From: Phycisphaerales bacterium
Lineage (GTDB): Bacteria; Planctomycetota; Phycisphaerae; Tepidisphaerales; Tepidisphaeraceae
Length of the DNA stretch: 64,000 bases
Assembly: GCA_020847375.1 (NCBI GenBank)
Contig: JADLCB010000011.1
Location: 62,001-126,000, forward strand
Direction of reading: 5' to 3'
Below the pieces are notes generated by a model. It saw only the letters and a program-made list of their open reading frames with translations, was not told the DNA's origin and did not search any database. A program made the position numbers and the translations under genes. This document shows positions 1 through 8,729 of this stretch, piece after piece (position 1 is the stretch's first letter; each line of letters begins with the position of its first letter).

Positions 1-172
1 CATAACAGCCACCGGCATCGATCGTGCGATCGACTTTAATGCCAGCATCATGGCCGGAATCGAAAATGCGCTCGATTCTTCCATCAACGATCAGCACGTC
101 CGCCCGCTGCTGAAGATTCTGCGCCGGATCGATGACGGTTCCATTTTTGATTAGCAGTCTTGATGAAGGCAT
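1..172 (-). CDS. pyrC: dihydroorotase, N-terminal fragment (cut by window edge)
   Basis: Reading the minus strand from an ATG at 172 gives an open frame that runs off the left edge. It starts MPSSRLLIKNGTVIDPAQNL and continues with a VLIVDGRIERIF stretch. This is the beta-sandwich lead-in typical of amidohydrolases and especially of class I dihydroorotase, which closes carbamoyl-aspartate to dihydroorotate in pyrimidine synthesis. The zinc-binding HxH motif lies beyond the window, so another cyclic amidohydrolase (hydantoinase or allantoinase type) is not excluded. There is no strong Shine-Dalgarno before the ATG. It is divergent from the AI-2E family transporter gene. Confidence 0.72.
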   Translation of the reverse strand, partial: MPSSRLLIKNGTVIDPAQNLQQRADVLIVDGRIERIFDSGHDAGIKVDRTIDAGGCY

Positions 173-294
173 GTCGGATGAACAGATTACAATTCCTGCT
201 GCATATTTGGAAGTGTCAAGTCGAACAAACCGACCTGTAAATGCCGGGTGGGAATTGTTGTCGGCCATGCCTCGTGCCGATAGGCTGTAGCATT

Positions 295-1455
295 ATGGAT
301 GCCACGAGTACCCAAACCCAACCACCACCGCCCCCGGCGCCCAGGCGTGTCTGGGTTCAATCGTTGCCGGTTTTATTTGGACTGGCGGTGTCGCTCGTTG
401 TGCTGATCATCTTTTTCGATCCGCTCAGCACGGTGTTGCTGGGGTTGTTGGCTGCGGCCATAGTCGCGTGTTCGCTCAATGCGTTGGTGGGATATATTCC
501 AGCACCGCGCGGCGTCAGTGCGGCGATTTTAGGCCTGGGGTTCATCGCCTGTGTGGCGGGGCTGATACTGGCGCTCTCCTGGCCACTGGCCAAGCCGGTC
601 CAGGCCGAGCTGGAACGCTGGCCGCAAAGTAAACAACGGATTGACCAGCTGCTGAATAATTGGAGCACCGAGCTGGCCTTGCAGCAGCCAGTCACTGTTG
701 ATGGCATCTTCACCAGCATCGGTCAGTTTTTTGCCGGTGAATCAGGCCCGCGCCTTTTCAGCCGCGGCGCAGACGTGGCAGTCGCCATCATCATCTGGCT
801 GGCGTTCGTTTTTATTGGATCGATTTTCATGCTGGCTGATCCACATGATCGCCTGCTGGGCCCGGCCGTACACCTTATATCACCAACCTACCGCCCACGG
901 GTAAAAGAATTGCTCGATGCCCTCGGCCCGCGCCTGCGCCGCTGGGTGCTGGGAACGTTCACCAGCATGTGCATCGTTTTTACCGCCTCGTGGATTGGGT
1001 TTAGCGTGATCCGTCTGGAGTTTGCCCTTCCGCTGGCGATGCTGGCGGGATTGTGCGAAATCGTGCCGACTGTCGGTCCGGCCTGTGCCATGGTCGTCGC
1101 GCTCCTGTTTGCTGCCACGCAAAGCGTCGGCGCGGTGCTGGGCGTGCTGTGCGTCTATGCGGTCATCCAGGCGGTGGAAGCCTACGTAATCCTGCCCATG
1201 ATTATGCGCGGAGCCGTTAAAATGCACCCGGCGGTTACGCTGTTCAGCGTCGTGCTGTGGGGCAAGATTTTCGGTGTGCCCGGGTTGATGCTGGCGATTC
1301 CGATCAATTTGACGGTCGCCAGCCTGGTCGAATTTTTATATATGCGCCCGCGCGATGCCCGGCTGTCCGGCGCCGCCAGCCTCGCAACGGAAAATAATGC
1401 CGCCTCACTGCCAGCTCTGGCTGATCACGCGAATAGCGACGAACAAATCAAGTGA
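295..1455 (+). CDS. AI-2E family transporter (PF01594-type membrane protein)
   Basis: A 386-residue polytopic protein of the AI-2E/PerM family, whose members are inner-membrane permeases; exported substrates differ and family membership does not prove autoinducer-2 transport. After a short Pro-rich cytoplasmic start there are about three membrane spans in residues 22-98, a soluble amphipathic stretch at about 100-165, and four or five more spans to about residue 365. The conserved core motif GLCEIVPTVGP lies between the later spans, and a tail of about 35 polar residues follows. The frame is open back to 241, but the ATG at 295 was chosen because the extra 18 residues are Cys-rich and unlike the family. 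The next gene follows after 65 bp, so co-transcription is possible. Confidence 0.85.
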   Translation: MDATSTQTQPPPPPAPRRVWVQSLPVLFGLAVSLVVLIIFFDPLSTVLLGLLAAAIVACSLNALVGYIPAPRGVSAAILGLGFIACVAGLILALSWPLAKPVQAELERWPQSKQRIDQLLNNWSTELALQQPVTVDGIFTSIGQFFAGESGPRLFSRGADVAVAIIIWLAFVFIGSIFMLADPHDRLLGPAVHLISPTYRPRVKELLDALGPRLRRWVLGTFTSMCIVFTASWIGFSVIRLEFALPLAMLAGLCEIVPTVGPACAMVVALLFAATQSVGAVLGVLCVYAVIQAVEAYVILPMIMRGAVKMHPAVTLFSVVLWGKIFGVPGLMLAIPINLTVASLVEFLYMRPRDARLSGAASLATENNAASLPALADHANSDEQIK

Positions 1456-1520
1456 TTCCCGACACGTGATCAACCTCCGCCGCCTTGTTGTCCGATAACA
1501 GCATTAGTTCAGGAGACCGT

Positions 1521-2168
1521 ATGGAAGCGATTATTGTTGGTGCTGGCGGACATGGCAAAGTGGTGCTTGAGATCCTGCGCGCTGCTGGTGGGGTGCAGGT
1601 GGTCGGATTCATCGATGCCAACCCGTCCCTTGTCGATACGCAGGTTCTGGACGTGCCGGTGCTGGGGCATCTCAATGTCCTGCCGCGCCTGCGCCAACGT
1701 AAAGTGCATCACGCGATTGTCGCCATCGGCGACAACGCCGCCCGGCAAAGTTACTGCCAGCTTCTTCAGCAGCATGGGTTTGAATTGATTAACGCCATTC
1801 ACCCGTCAGCCGTTGTCTCCCCCTCAGCCCGGATCGGGAAAAACGTTGTTGTGGCTGCCGGCGCTGTCGTGGGCACGGACAGCCATCTGGCTGATGGCGT
1901 AATTGTCAACACTGCAGCGGTGGTCGATCATGAATGCCAGGTGGGCGAATTTGCCCACTTGTGTCCCGGTTCGCTTCTGGCTGGCCGTGTTACCATCGCG
2001 GCTGGAGCCTTCATTGGCATGGGTGCCAAGGTGATCCAGTGTCTGACCGTAGCCAGCGGGGCGGTCGTCGGTGCTGGTGCGGTGGTGATCCGGGATGTTC
2101 CCCCAGCCATCACCGTGGTCGGCGTACCGGCTCGACAGATCCAAACTCATCAGCAAAATGCCGGTTGA
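1521..2168 (+). CDS. PglD/NeuD-like sugar O-/N-acyltransferase (left-handed beta-helix)
   Basis: A 215-residue acyltransferase. Residues 1-80 form the small Rossmann-like sugar-binding domain with the glycine motif VGAGGHGK at 6-13. From about residue 88 a run of hexapeptide repeats forms the left-handed beta-helix that binds acetyl-CoA. The VVDHECQVG segment carries the catalytic-base histidine expected in PglD (UDP-4-amino-sugar N-acetyltransferase) and NeuD (sialic acid O-acetyltransferase). The start is fixed by AGGAG at 1511-1515, five bases before the ATG; the frame is open 36 bases further upstream without such a site. The role is probably modification of a surface glycan sugar. The exact acceptor cannot be read from sequence. 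Confidence 0.85.
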   Translation: MEAIIVGAGGHGKVVLEILRAAGGVQVVGFIDANPSLVDTQVLDVPVLGHLNVLPRLRQRKVHHAIVAIGDNAARQSYCQLLQQHGFELINAIHPSAVVSPSARIGKNVVVAAGAVVGTDSHLADGVIVNTAAVVDHECQVGEFAHLCPGSLLAGRVTIAAGAFIGMGAKVIQCLTVASGAVVGAGAVVIRDVPPAITVVGVPARQIQTHQQNAG

Positions 2169-2182
2169 TCCGGCTGCCAGAC

Positions 2183-2207
2183 CGCTCGCCGTTCACATTG
2201 GCGAGCG
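2183..2207. terminator. intergenic hairpin between convergent genes
   Basis: CGCTCGCC at 2183-2190 pairs perfectly with GGCGAGCG at 2200-2207 around a 9-base loop. It lies just after the acyltransferase stop and before the end of the convergent moxR gene, so it could end transcription from either side. There is no T-run on either side, so it may only be an RNA-stabilising hairpin. Confidence 0.45.
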
Positions 2208-2265
2208 TCGCCGCTGCGGCGCGTCAGCTCAATTCACCCTCGATGATCAGCCGGGCGTCGTCGGA

Positions 2266-3315
2266 TCACGCCGTCGTTGCATCGGGCATTGCCGTCGGGG
2301 TATGAGCGGCAATGTTTTCCAGAATGGTGTCGGGGTTGATACCTTCAGCTTCGGCTTCAAAATTGAGAATCACGCGATGCCGCATCGCCGGCAGCGCCAC
2401 CTCCTGGATATCCTGAAAACTGACATGAAACCGGCCGGCCAGCAACGCCCGTACCTTGGCAGCCAGAACAATCGCCTGGGCCGCGCGCGGTGAAGCGCCG
2501 ACGCGCAAATACTGGTTGGTCATGGGGACGGCAAAAATGCTCTGCGGCTGGGTGGCTAGCGTAACACGAATTGCATAATCCTGGACGTGCGGCGCAATGA
2601 TGACGCGCTTGACCAGTTGCTGATGCGTCAGAATCTTTTGTTCATCCAGCACCGGTTCGATCTGTACATCGTGGCTGCTCGTGGTTCGGTTCAGAATCTC
2701 ATGCAGTTCAGCCCGCCCGGAATACTGCACCACCAGTTTGAAGAAAAATCGGTCAAGCTGCGCCTCGGGCAAAGGGTAGGTTCCCTCCTGTTCCAGCGGG
2801 TTTTGTGTCGCCATCACAAAAAACGGCTGACGCAACGGTCGAATCTGACCGCCAGCCGTGACCTGCCGTTCCTGCATCGCCTCCAGCAGGGCGGATTGTG
2901 TCTTGGGCGTTGCGCGGTTGATCTCATCAGCCAGAATAATCTGGCTGAAAACAGGGCCGGGCATGAACTGGAACTTTCGGCGACCATGTTCATCCTCCAC
3001 GATCACATTCGTGCCGATGACATCAGCCGGCATGAGGTCGGGCGTGAACTGGATTCGGCTGAACTGCAGATGCAGCGCCTGGCTGAGCGTGCGGATCAAC
3101 ATGGTTTTACCCAGACCCGGCACGCCTTCCAGCAGGGCATGGCCGCCGACAAACAGGCACGTCAGCACGCCGTCGATGATCGCCTCATGGCCGACGATGA
3201 CTCTGGCAATCTGGCTGCGCACCAGTTGATAATCCCGCCGAAAATCATCCGTCGCCTGTTGAACCTGCTGCTGGCTGTCAGAAGCTTGTGGTTGCGGTGG
3301 TACAGTCATAATCAT
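2266..3315 (-). CDS. moxR: MoxR-family AAA+ ATPase
   Basis: A 349-residue AAA+ ATPase of the MoxR/RavA class, chaperone-like enzymes that usually activate or assemble partners carrying VWA domains. Visible motifs are Walker A GVPGLGKT at 64-71, Walker B IILADE at 126-131 followed by INRATPKTQ, and the sensor-1 stretch ATQNP at 169-173. The EGTYPLPEAQLDRF signature typical of MoxR comes next. The C-terminal third carries the helical lid. ATG at 3315 and ATG at 3309 are both possible starts. The gene lies directly downstream of the large VWA protein gene, 80 bp away, which supports a shared function. No DUF58 gene, the usual third member, is present. Confidence 0.92.
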   Translation of the reverse strand: MIMTVPPQPQASDSQQQVQQATDDFRRDYQLVRSQIARVIVGHEAIIDGVLTCLFVGGHALLEGVPGLGKTMLIRTLSQALHLQFSRIQFTPDLMPADVIGTNVIVEDEHGRRKFQFMPGPVFSQIILADEINRATPKTQSALLEAMQERQVTAGGQIRPLRQPFFVMATQNPLEQEGTYPLPEAQLDRFFFKLVVQYSGRAELHEILNRTTSSHDVQIEPVLDEQKILTHQQLVKRVIIAPHVQDYAIRVTLATQPQSIFAVPMTNQYLRVGASPRAAQAIVLAAKVRALLAGRFHVSFQDIQEVALPAMRHRVILNFEAEAEGINPDTILENIAAHTPTAMPDATTA

Positions 3316-3334
3316 CCCATCAAAATAAAAACTC

Positions 3335-3380
3335 GATGCGCCGCACGCATGCCCGATGCGCCTTATGGCATCGGCGCATC
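3335..3380 (-). terminator. hairpin with T-rich tail between the VWA gene and moxR
   Basis: On the minus strand GATGCGCC (3380-3373) can pair with GGCGCATC at 3362-3355 or with a second copy at 3342-3335. The second pairing is followed by GAGTTTTTATTTT, which looks like an intrinsic terminator or attenuator a few bases before the moxR start. The two alternative 3-prime arms make a switchable structure conceivable. The function is inferred from shape only. Confidence 0.4.
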
Positions 3381-3395
3381 CTGATCCTGATTATT

Positions 3396-6300
3396 CTAAT
3401 CTTTTTCATCGCCATGACGCATCTTTTGCTGCGCCCGCCGTTTGGCTGCCATCAATTCATTCATCATTTGCCCGCTGTCAGGCGAAGAACCACCCGCCGG
3501 AGTTGAAGGATCGATTGATTCCGTCATTGGCGCTTTTTCCGATAACCCCCCGTGGTGGCGCGGATCAGTGGTCACATTCGCCGGCACTGCATCATATGCA
3601 CCAGACAACGGCCTGCCAGTCGCGATTGGCGGCGCGCCAGTTTTGCTATCGCGCACCGGCTGTGCCTGCGTTGCGGATAGGCGGGATGAACCGGACGGTC
3701 CGACCACACGCTCGGGCACGGAATGATCCGCCTTCGCTTTTTTGAGTTGTTCCAGCGCTGGCTGGCTATCTGGTTGATGCACGAGGAAGAACGACCCGAT
3801 CCAGGAAATCGTTTTGTCCCACGAGCGGCGAAATGATTTTTCATCCCAGGCGATTCGACGATTCGCCACATCCACCAGGAAGAAAACGGCTGCGGCGCCG
3901 AGCAACCAGTTACGCAGCAGCGTCAGACGATGCATCGCCGGTAGTCCATCGCGCGTAAACAGTTCGGGGCTGTCAGCATCAAAACTCAACAGACGCCCGC
4001 CGCTGCGCTGGGCAATCTGCTCAAGCGCTGCATCATTGCTGGTCAGGTCGCGCAGCTCCGCCGAACCGTTGACGGCCGTGGCGCTGTAGAGCAGGCTGGT
4101 GTTGCCGTGCGCATCGATGTACTGAAGGGCCGCGATATAACCGCCTGGCTGGGCAGCATCAAAAGTGGTTTCGTAGCGCCCCGGAGCCGTCTGCACCAGC
4201 GCCAAATCCAGTGTCTGGTTCTGGCCTGCCATTTGCCCCGGCCGAACCAGCGCCGCCCGCACAGCCGCGAAGCTGTTCGCCTGACCATCGGCGCTGCTCG
4301 CTTGGACGATAATCTGCCCAACGCCGTCGCGTACGATCATCTGCGCTTCGACATCAGCCGGTGCAGCCGAGCGCACAACCGAACGCACCAGTTGCTCCCA
4401 GAAGCTGGCCGATGGACCGTTCAACCAGGCGGTGGCCCAGCGTTTGCCGCTGTCAGAGGTGAACACCGCAGCCCGACCAAGCCCCGCCTGCCCATACGCC
4501 AGTAGCGGATCACCTCCCGGTGCCTGCAGCAATACTGCGCTCTTGGGGTCTGATTTGGCCCGGCTCAGAACCATGCCCGTCAATGGTGGCAGATTATCCA
4601 GTCCCAGCGTCATCGGCCAGACATCGGCAGCAGCCGTGCGCAGGGGCGCGATCTCTTTTTCCTGAATGAAGGATCGCCGCAGAATGCGCGTTTCACGAAT
4701 AAAAATCTGTACCAGTTGTGTCAGGTCCTGCACCGAGTAATACGTTCCGCCACCTTGCTGCGCCAACTTTTCAAGTAATTTCGTATCGGCATCCGGCCCA
4801 ACCGCCACGGTGGAAAGTGTGATGCGCTGGTTGCGCATCATCGCCAGCAGTTGGGGTGCATCGGCCGGTTCAGGACTCTGTCCATCGGTAAGCAGAAGGA
4901 TATGACGCAGGCCGTCCAGTTGGTCACTGGTCTGAATCAAAGCCTCAGCAGCCAGACGCAAGGCGGGAAAAATTTCCGTTCCACCCTCCGGTCGAATCGC
5001 ACGAACCGCGGCTGTGGCATTACTGGTATGGTCGTTGAGGGAAAGGGGAACGATCCATGTCGGCCTCTGATTGAACGCGACGACGCCGATATGATCCTGT
5101 GCGCTCAGCGCTTCAATGGCCAGTGCCGCCGCCTCATTGGCCAGTCGCTGCTTGGAGGACCGGCCATCACCCGCCGGCGAATTCATCGAGCCGGAGCTGT
5201 CCAGAACAATCACCAACCCCGCCCGCGCCAGAACCTGCCGCGCCGGCACATCGCAACTGATTGGCAGAACCTTTTCCAGTGTCGAGCCGATCCACCCTCC
5301 CGCCCCCAGCGCCTGCGGGCCACCCAGCACGACCAGACCGCCTCCCAGGTCGTGCACATATTGCGCCACATCCTGCGCTGATTGTTCACTTAATCCATCG
5401 ACACCGCGCGGGATGTTATCCAGCACGATTGCATCAAACGGCTGAAGGGCCGCCAGCGAGCCGGGAAAGTCCCGAACACTCATCGTCGTGATTGCGTTTC
5501 CCTGCTGGCGCAGCAGTTGAACAACGGCAGAAATGTTGGGTTCCTGGTCATTGTGCAGCCATAGCACCTTGCCCTGACCCCGTACCACCGTAAACGCCTG
5601 GGCAGCATCATTGCCGGTCACGGCGTTGTATTGCTCATCATCAGCCTGAAATCGCGCGTCAAAGCGAACAATGCCAGCCGACTCTCCCATCGGTACGCTC
5701 AAGCGATAACTGTTCAGCCCCGGTTCGAGGGTGATGCCCAGTGTCGGTTGCACGCCTGCTTTGGCTGGGTCCAGATCAACGCTTTGGCCAGCCTGCTCAA
5801 TACTCAGCCGCCCACTGACCGCCGCCGAATTGAGGTTGCGAATAATGACATCAAGCGAAAACGGCTCACCCTGACGCTGCCACGCCGGAGCCGCCACACG
5901 CTCCAGAACCACATCATTGCTGATGGCATAGTGCAGTGGCAGAACATCGATGGGAATACGATGCGCCGCCGCTGCTTGAATCGCAGCCTCCAGGTCACCC
6001 TGGTTGGAATTACCATCACTGATCAACACCAGCCGCTGCATGGCATCGCCGTGAAACATCGCCAGACCGAGCTGAATGGCTGCCTGAATATCCGTGCTGC
6101 CGGTGTTGAGCGTATCGCGTGATGGGCGGGCGGTCAGATCCAGTTGGGTCGAAGGCAGCAGATCGACCAGCGGCTGGGCTGCAAAACCGACGACACCGAT
6201 ACGATCGCCAGCCTGTTTATCGCGCCCCGCGACAGCATTGCCCAACCAGCGCTGCACTGCCTGCTGGGTTGTCATGCCGTCGGTGGTAACGGCGTGGATG

Positions 6301-6581
6301 GTGGAGGCTGACAGATCGTTAAGCACAATCACATCAACCGTGCGCGCGTTTATTTGCCACTGCACTCCTGCCAGCGCCAGTAGTAGCAGCAGAAAGACGC
6401 CAAGGCGCAACGTCATCGCTGCTTTTCGGCGCAGTCGATAAAGCGCCTGCAAAGAGCGTTGCGCCATCCATGCCAGCAGCACCGCCAGCACCGGCAACAA
6501 CCCCAACCACAACCACGATGCTGGCGAGTCAAATCGCAGCATTGCCAGGGATTGGTTGAATAGCTCAGCCAGGTGCATCAT
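3396..6581 (-). CDS. membrane protein with two VWA domains and a GATase-like segment (BatA-type N-terminus)
   Basis: About 1061 residues when started at the ATG pair at 6581. The protein opens with the hydrophobic aerotolerance-type N-terminus (spans near residues 22-40 and 55-75). A VWA domain follows with MIDAS motif DLSAS at 89-93, then a glutamine-amidotransferase-like region at about 335-440 (PFDAIVLDN, GGGLVVLGGP). A second VWA has MIDAS DSSGS at 461-465. One more membrane span lies near residue 900 (LLRNWLLGAAAVFFLVDV) and a polar, Pro-rich tail ends the protein. This architecture is frequent in planctomycetes. Partnering with MoxR downstream is inferred from family knowledge and adjacency. 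The open frame overlaps the end of obg, but the chosen start leaves a 44-bp gap. Confidence 0.85.
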   Translation of the reverse strand: MMHLAELFNQSLAMLRFDSPASWLWLGLLPVLAVLLAWMAQRSLQALYRLRRKAAMTLRLGVFLLLLLALAGVQWQINARTVDVIVLNDLSASTIHAVTTDGMTTQQAVQRWLGNAVAGRDKQAGDRIGVVGFAAQPLVDLLPSTQLDLTARPSRDTLNTGSTDIQAAIQLGLAMFHGDAMQRLVLISDGNSNQGDLEAAIQAAAAHRIPIDVLPLHYAISNDVVLERVAAPAWQRQGEPFSLDVIIRNLNSAAVSGRLSIEQAGQSVDLDPAKAGVQPTLGITLEPGLNSYRLSVPMGESAGIVRFDARFQADDEQYNAVTGNDAAQAFTVVRGQGKVLWLHNDQEPNISAVVQLLRQQGNAITTMSVRDFPGSLAALQPFDAIVLDNIPRGVDGLSEQSAQDVAQYVHDLGGGLVVLGGPQALGAGGWIGSTLEKVLPISCDVPARQVLARAGLVIVLDSSGSMNSPAGDGRSSKQRLANEAAALAIEALSAQDHIGVVAFNQRPTWIVPLSLNDHTSNATAAVRAIRPEGGTEIFPALRLAAEALIQTSDQLDGLRHILLLTDGQSPEPADAPQLLAMMRNQRITLSTVAVGPDADTKLLEKLAQQGGGTYYSVQDLTQLVQIFIRETRILRRSFIQEKEIAPLRTAAADVWPMTLGLDNLPPLTGMVLSRAKSDPKSAVLLQAPGGDPLLAYGQAGLGRAAVFTSDSGKRWATAWLNGPSASFWEQLVRSVVRSAAPADVEAQMIVRDGVGQIIVQASSADGQANSFAAVRAALVRPGQMAGQNQTLDLALVQTAPGRYETTFDAAQPGGYIAALQYIDAHGNTSLLYSATAVNGSAELRDLTSNDAALEQIAQRSGGRLLSFDADSPELFTRDGLPAMHRLTLLRNWLLGAAAVFFLVDVANRRIAWDEKSFRRSWDKTISWIGSFFLVHQPDSQPALEQLKKAKADHSVPERVVGPSGSSRLSATQAQPVRDSKTGAPPIATGRPLSGAYDAVPANVTTDPRHHGGLSEKAPMTESIDPSTPAGGSSPDSGQMMNELMAAKRRAQQKMRHGDEKD

Positions 6582-6625
6582 GCTGACTGGTATTTTCGCT
6601 GAATTGCGCGATTGTATCCACTGGA

Positions 6626-7666
6626 TCAACCGTTGACTGCGTTATCCGCTTGCGGCGGGCTGATCGGTTGTAATGGCTCGGTTTGCTGGATCGACCAGAT
6701 TTTTTCCAGCAGCGGCTCGACACCCTGGCGCGATACACCAGAAATCGGGAAAATGTCATGCCCCGCCAAATCCTGTCTCAACTGGGCCAGCGCCTGATCG
6801 TCCGTCGCCAGATCCATTTTGTTGGCAGCGATCAATTCACGTTTTTGCGCCAATAGAGGGCTGAACGCCTCAAGCTCGCGGCGGATGATGTGATAGTTTT
6901 CAGCCGGGTTGGAACCGTCCGTCGGAAACAAATCCAGCAGATGAATGATGATGCGCGTCCGTTCAATATGCCGCAAAAACGCATGTCCCAGCCCCGCACC
7001 GCGCTGGGCGCCCTCAATGAGTCCCGGAATATCAGCAAAAACCATGCGCCGATCGCCCACCAGTTCAACAATGCCCAGTTGCGGTTCCAAAGTTGTGAAC
7101 GGATAATTCGCCACCTTGGGCCTGGCAGCACTGATACAGCGCAAAAGCGTGCTTTTCCCCGCATTGGGCATGCCAACCAGCCCCACATCAGCAATGAGTT
7201 TCAGCTCCAGCTTGAGATGACGCTCCTGACCCGCCGTACCCGGCTGGGCATAACGCGGCGCCTGATTGGTCGAACTCTTGAAATGCCAGTTACCCAAACC
7301 GCCTTTACCACCTTGGGCAATCAGGATTTTGCGTCCGGGAGTATCCAGGTCGGTCAGCAGAAGATCGTGCTGTTTGTCATAAATGAGTGTCCCCGGAGGC
7401 ACACAGATCACCAGATCATCGCCGGATTTACCCGCCATTTTTTTGCCCAGCCCCGACTGCCCATTGGGGGCATACCAGTTATGGCGCGAGGAAAAATCGA
7501 GCAGCGTGTTCTGGCTGGGGTCAGCCAGAAAATAGATGCTGCCACCGTCACCGCCATCGCCGCCGTCCGGGCCTCCCTTGGGTACGAATTTCTCCCGGCG
7601 AAAGGCGATACAGCCCGCTCCGCCGTTTCCCGCTTTGACATGAATTTCTGCTTCATCAACAAACAT
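6626..7666 (-). CDS. obg: Obg/CgtA GTPase
   Basis: A 346-residue Obg GTPase involved in 50S ribosome maturation and stress control. Residues 1-158 form the glycine-rich Obg fold, including GGPDGGDGGDGG. The G domain shows P-loop GMPNAGKST, the switch II segment DIPGLIEGAQRGAGLG and the NKMD specificity motif. The optional C-terminal OCT domain is absent, as in many short Obg proteins. The start was set at 7666 (MFVDEAEIHV, the canonical Obg beginning); the frame is open to 7804, but the extra residues do not fit the family. The VWA gene follows on the same strand. Confidence 0.96.
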   Translation of the reverse strand: MFVDEAEIHVKAGNGGAGCIAFRREKFVPKGGPDGGDGGDGGSIYFLADPSQNTLLDFSSRHNWYAPNGQSGLGKKMAGKSGDDLVICVPPGTLIYDKQHDLLLTDLDTPGRKILIAQGGKGGLGNWHFKSSTNQAPRYAQPGTAGQERHLKLELKLIADVGLVGMPNAGKSTLLRCISAARPKVANYPFTTLEPQLGIVELVGDRRMVFADIPGLIEGAQRGAGLGHAFLRHIERTRIIIHLLDLFPTDGSNPAENYHIIRRELEAFSPLLAQKRELIAANKMDLATDDQALAQLRQDLAGHDIFPISGVSRQGVEPLLEKIWSIQQTEPLQPISPPQADNAVNG

Positions 7667-7721
7667 TGGCGCATTGTATCCGAGAGAAGCAGCCTTGGGC
7701 AGAGGCACTGGCAGGCATGAA

Positions 7722-7749
7722 TTGAAACACCGGCGTCTGGACATATAAT
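7722..7749 (+). promoter_or_regulatory. sigma70-like promoter of the restriction-modification genes
   Basis: TTGAAA at 7722-7727 and a perfect TATAAT at 7744-7749 are separated by 16 bases. The methylase ATG is about 87 bases downstream. It lies in the divergent gap before obg and is one of the best consensus promoters in the window. Confidence 0.7.
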
Positions 7750-7835
7750 CTTTTGCACTGACAGATCGATTTTTTACAATGCGTGGCTGGCTGCACCTCC
7801 CCAAGGCAAAGAGGGTTTGCTGAGGTAATCACAAA

Positions 7836-8729
7836 ATGCGTGATGAATCCAATGGCGAAAAAATGACTCGTAAAAGCATGGGGGTTGGCACGTTGTTTTC
7901 TCCTGAGGCGAAAGTTGAAGTTCTTACGGGGGACAATCGCCAGTTGCTGCCTGCAATCGATGCTGAATCGATACAGTGTTGTGTTACGTCACCGCCTTAC
8001 TGGGGGTTGCGTGATTATGCCCACGATGATCAGATCGGCCTGGAAAGTACGCCGATTGCTTATGTTCAGAATCTCGTGCAGGTTTTTCGCCAAGTTCGCC
8101 GGGTCTTAAAAAAGGATGGAACACTCTGGTTGAATGTTGGCGATGGGTACGCGCGCAACGGAGGAACTGGGCGGCACGGCCCTAATGCAATCGTCGGCAA
8201 TACCCGAAAAATGATCCAACGCCGCAACTGCAAAGTGCCCGATTGCTGGGGATTGAAAGACAAAGACCTCATGGGGCTGGCGTGGCGGGTTGCCTTTGCG
8301 TTGCAGGAGGATGGCTGGTATCTCCGCTCACGCATCGCATGGGTTAAGCGATCCGCGATGCCGGAAAGTGTTCGTGATCGTCCAACCAATGCCACCGAGG
8401 ACATTTTTTTATTCTCCAAGTCTCCGCGCTATTATTATAACCGGCACGGAGTCCGTGAAACTTCGGGGGCCAATCTCAGGAATGTGTGGATTCTTGGCCC
8501 TGATCCATCGAATAACGGGCATCCTGCAACGTTCCCGCGGGAATTGGTACGACGCTGCCTGCTGCTGGCCACCCGCGAAGGCGATACGGTTCTTGATCCA
8601 TTCGGAGGGTCGGGCACGACGGCCATGGCGGCTGCGGCACTGCAACGTAATTCGATTTTGATCGAATTGAATCCGAAATACTCCAGACTCAGCGAAGGAC
8701 GTATCCATGGTGCGCAGTGCGGGGTCTAA
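7836..8729 (+). CDS. site-specific DNA methyltransferase, beta class (probable m4C)
   Basis: A 297-residue amino-methyltransferase. The catalytic motif IV TSPPYWG starts at residue 51 and precedes the SAM-binding motif DPFGGSGTT at 254-262, the order expected for the beta class. The SPPY form favours N4-cytosine methylation over N6-adenine, which more often has DPPY, but this is not absolute. The middle region (about 105-215) is the probable target recognition part. GAGG at 7822-7825 supports the ATG at 7836. The reading frame overlaps the HNH nuclease start by 23 bp, indicating translational coupling of a type II restriction-modification pair. The DNA target cannot be deduced from sequence. 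Confidence 0.9.
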   Translation: MRDESNGEKMTRKSMGVGTLFSPEAKVEVLTGDNRQLLPAIDAESIQCCVTSPPYWGLRDYAHDDQIGLESTPIAYVQNLVQVFRQVRRVLKKDGTLWLNVGDGYARNGGTGRHGPNAIVGNTRKMIQRRNCKVPDCWGLKDKDLMGLAWRVAFALQEDGWYLRSRIAWVKRSAMPESVRDRPTNATEDIFLFSKSPRYYYNRHGVRETSGANLRNVWILGPDPSNNGHPATFPRELVRRCLLLATREGDTVLDPFGGSGTTAMAAAALQRNSILIELNPKYSRLSEGRIHGAQCGV

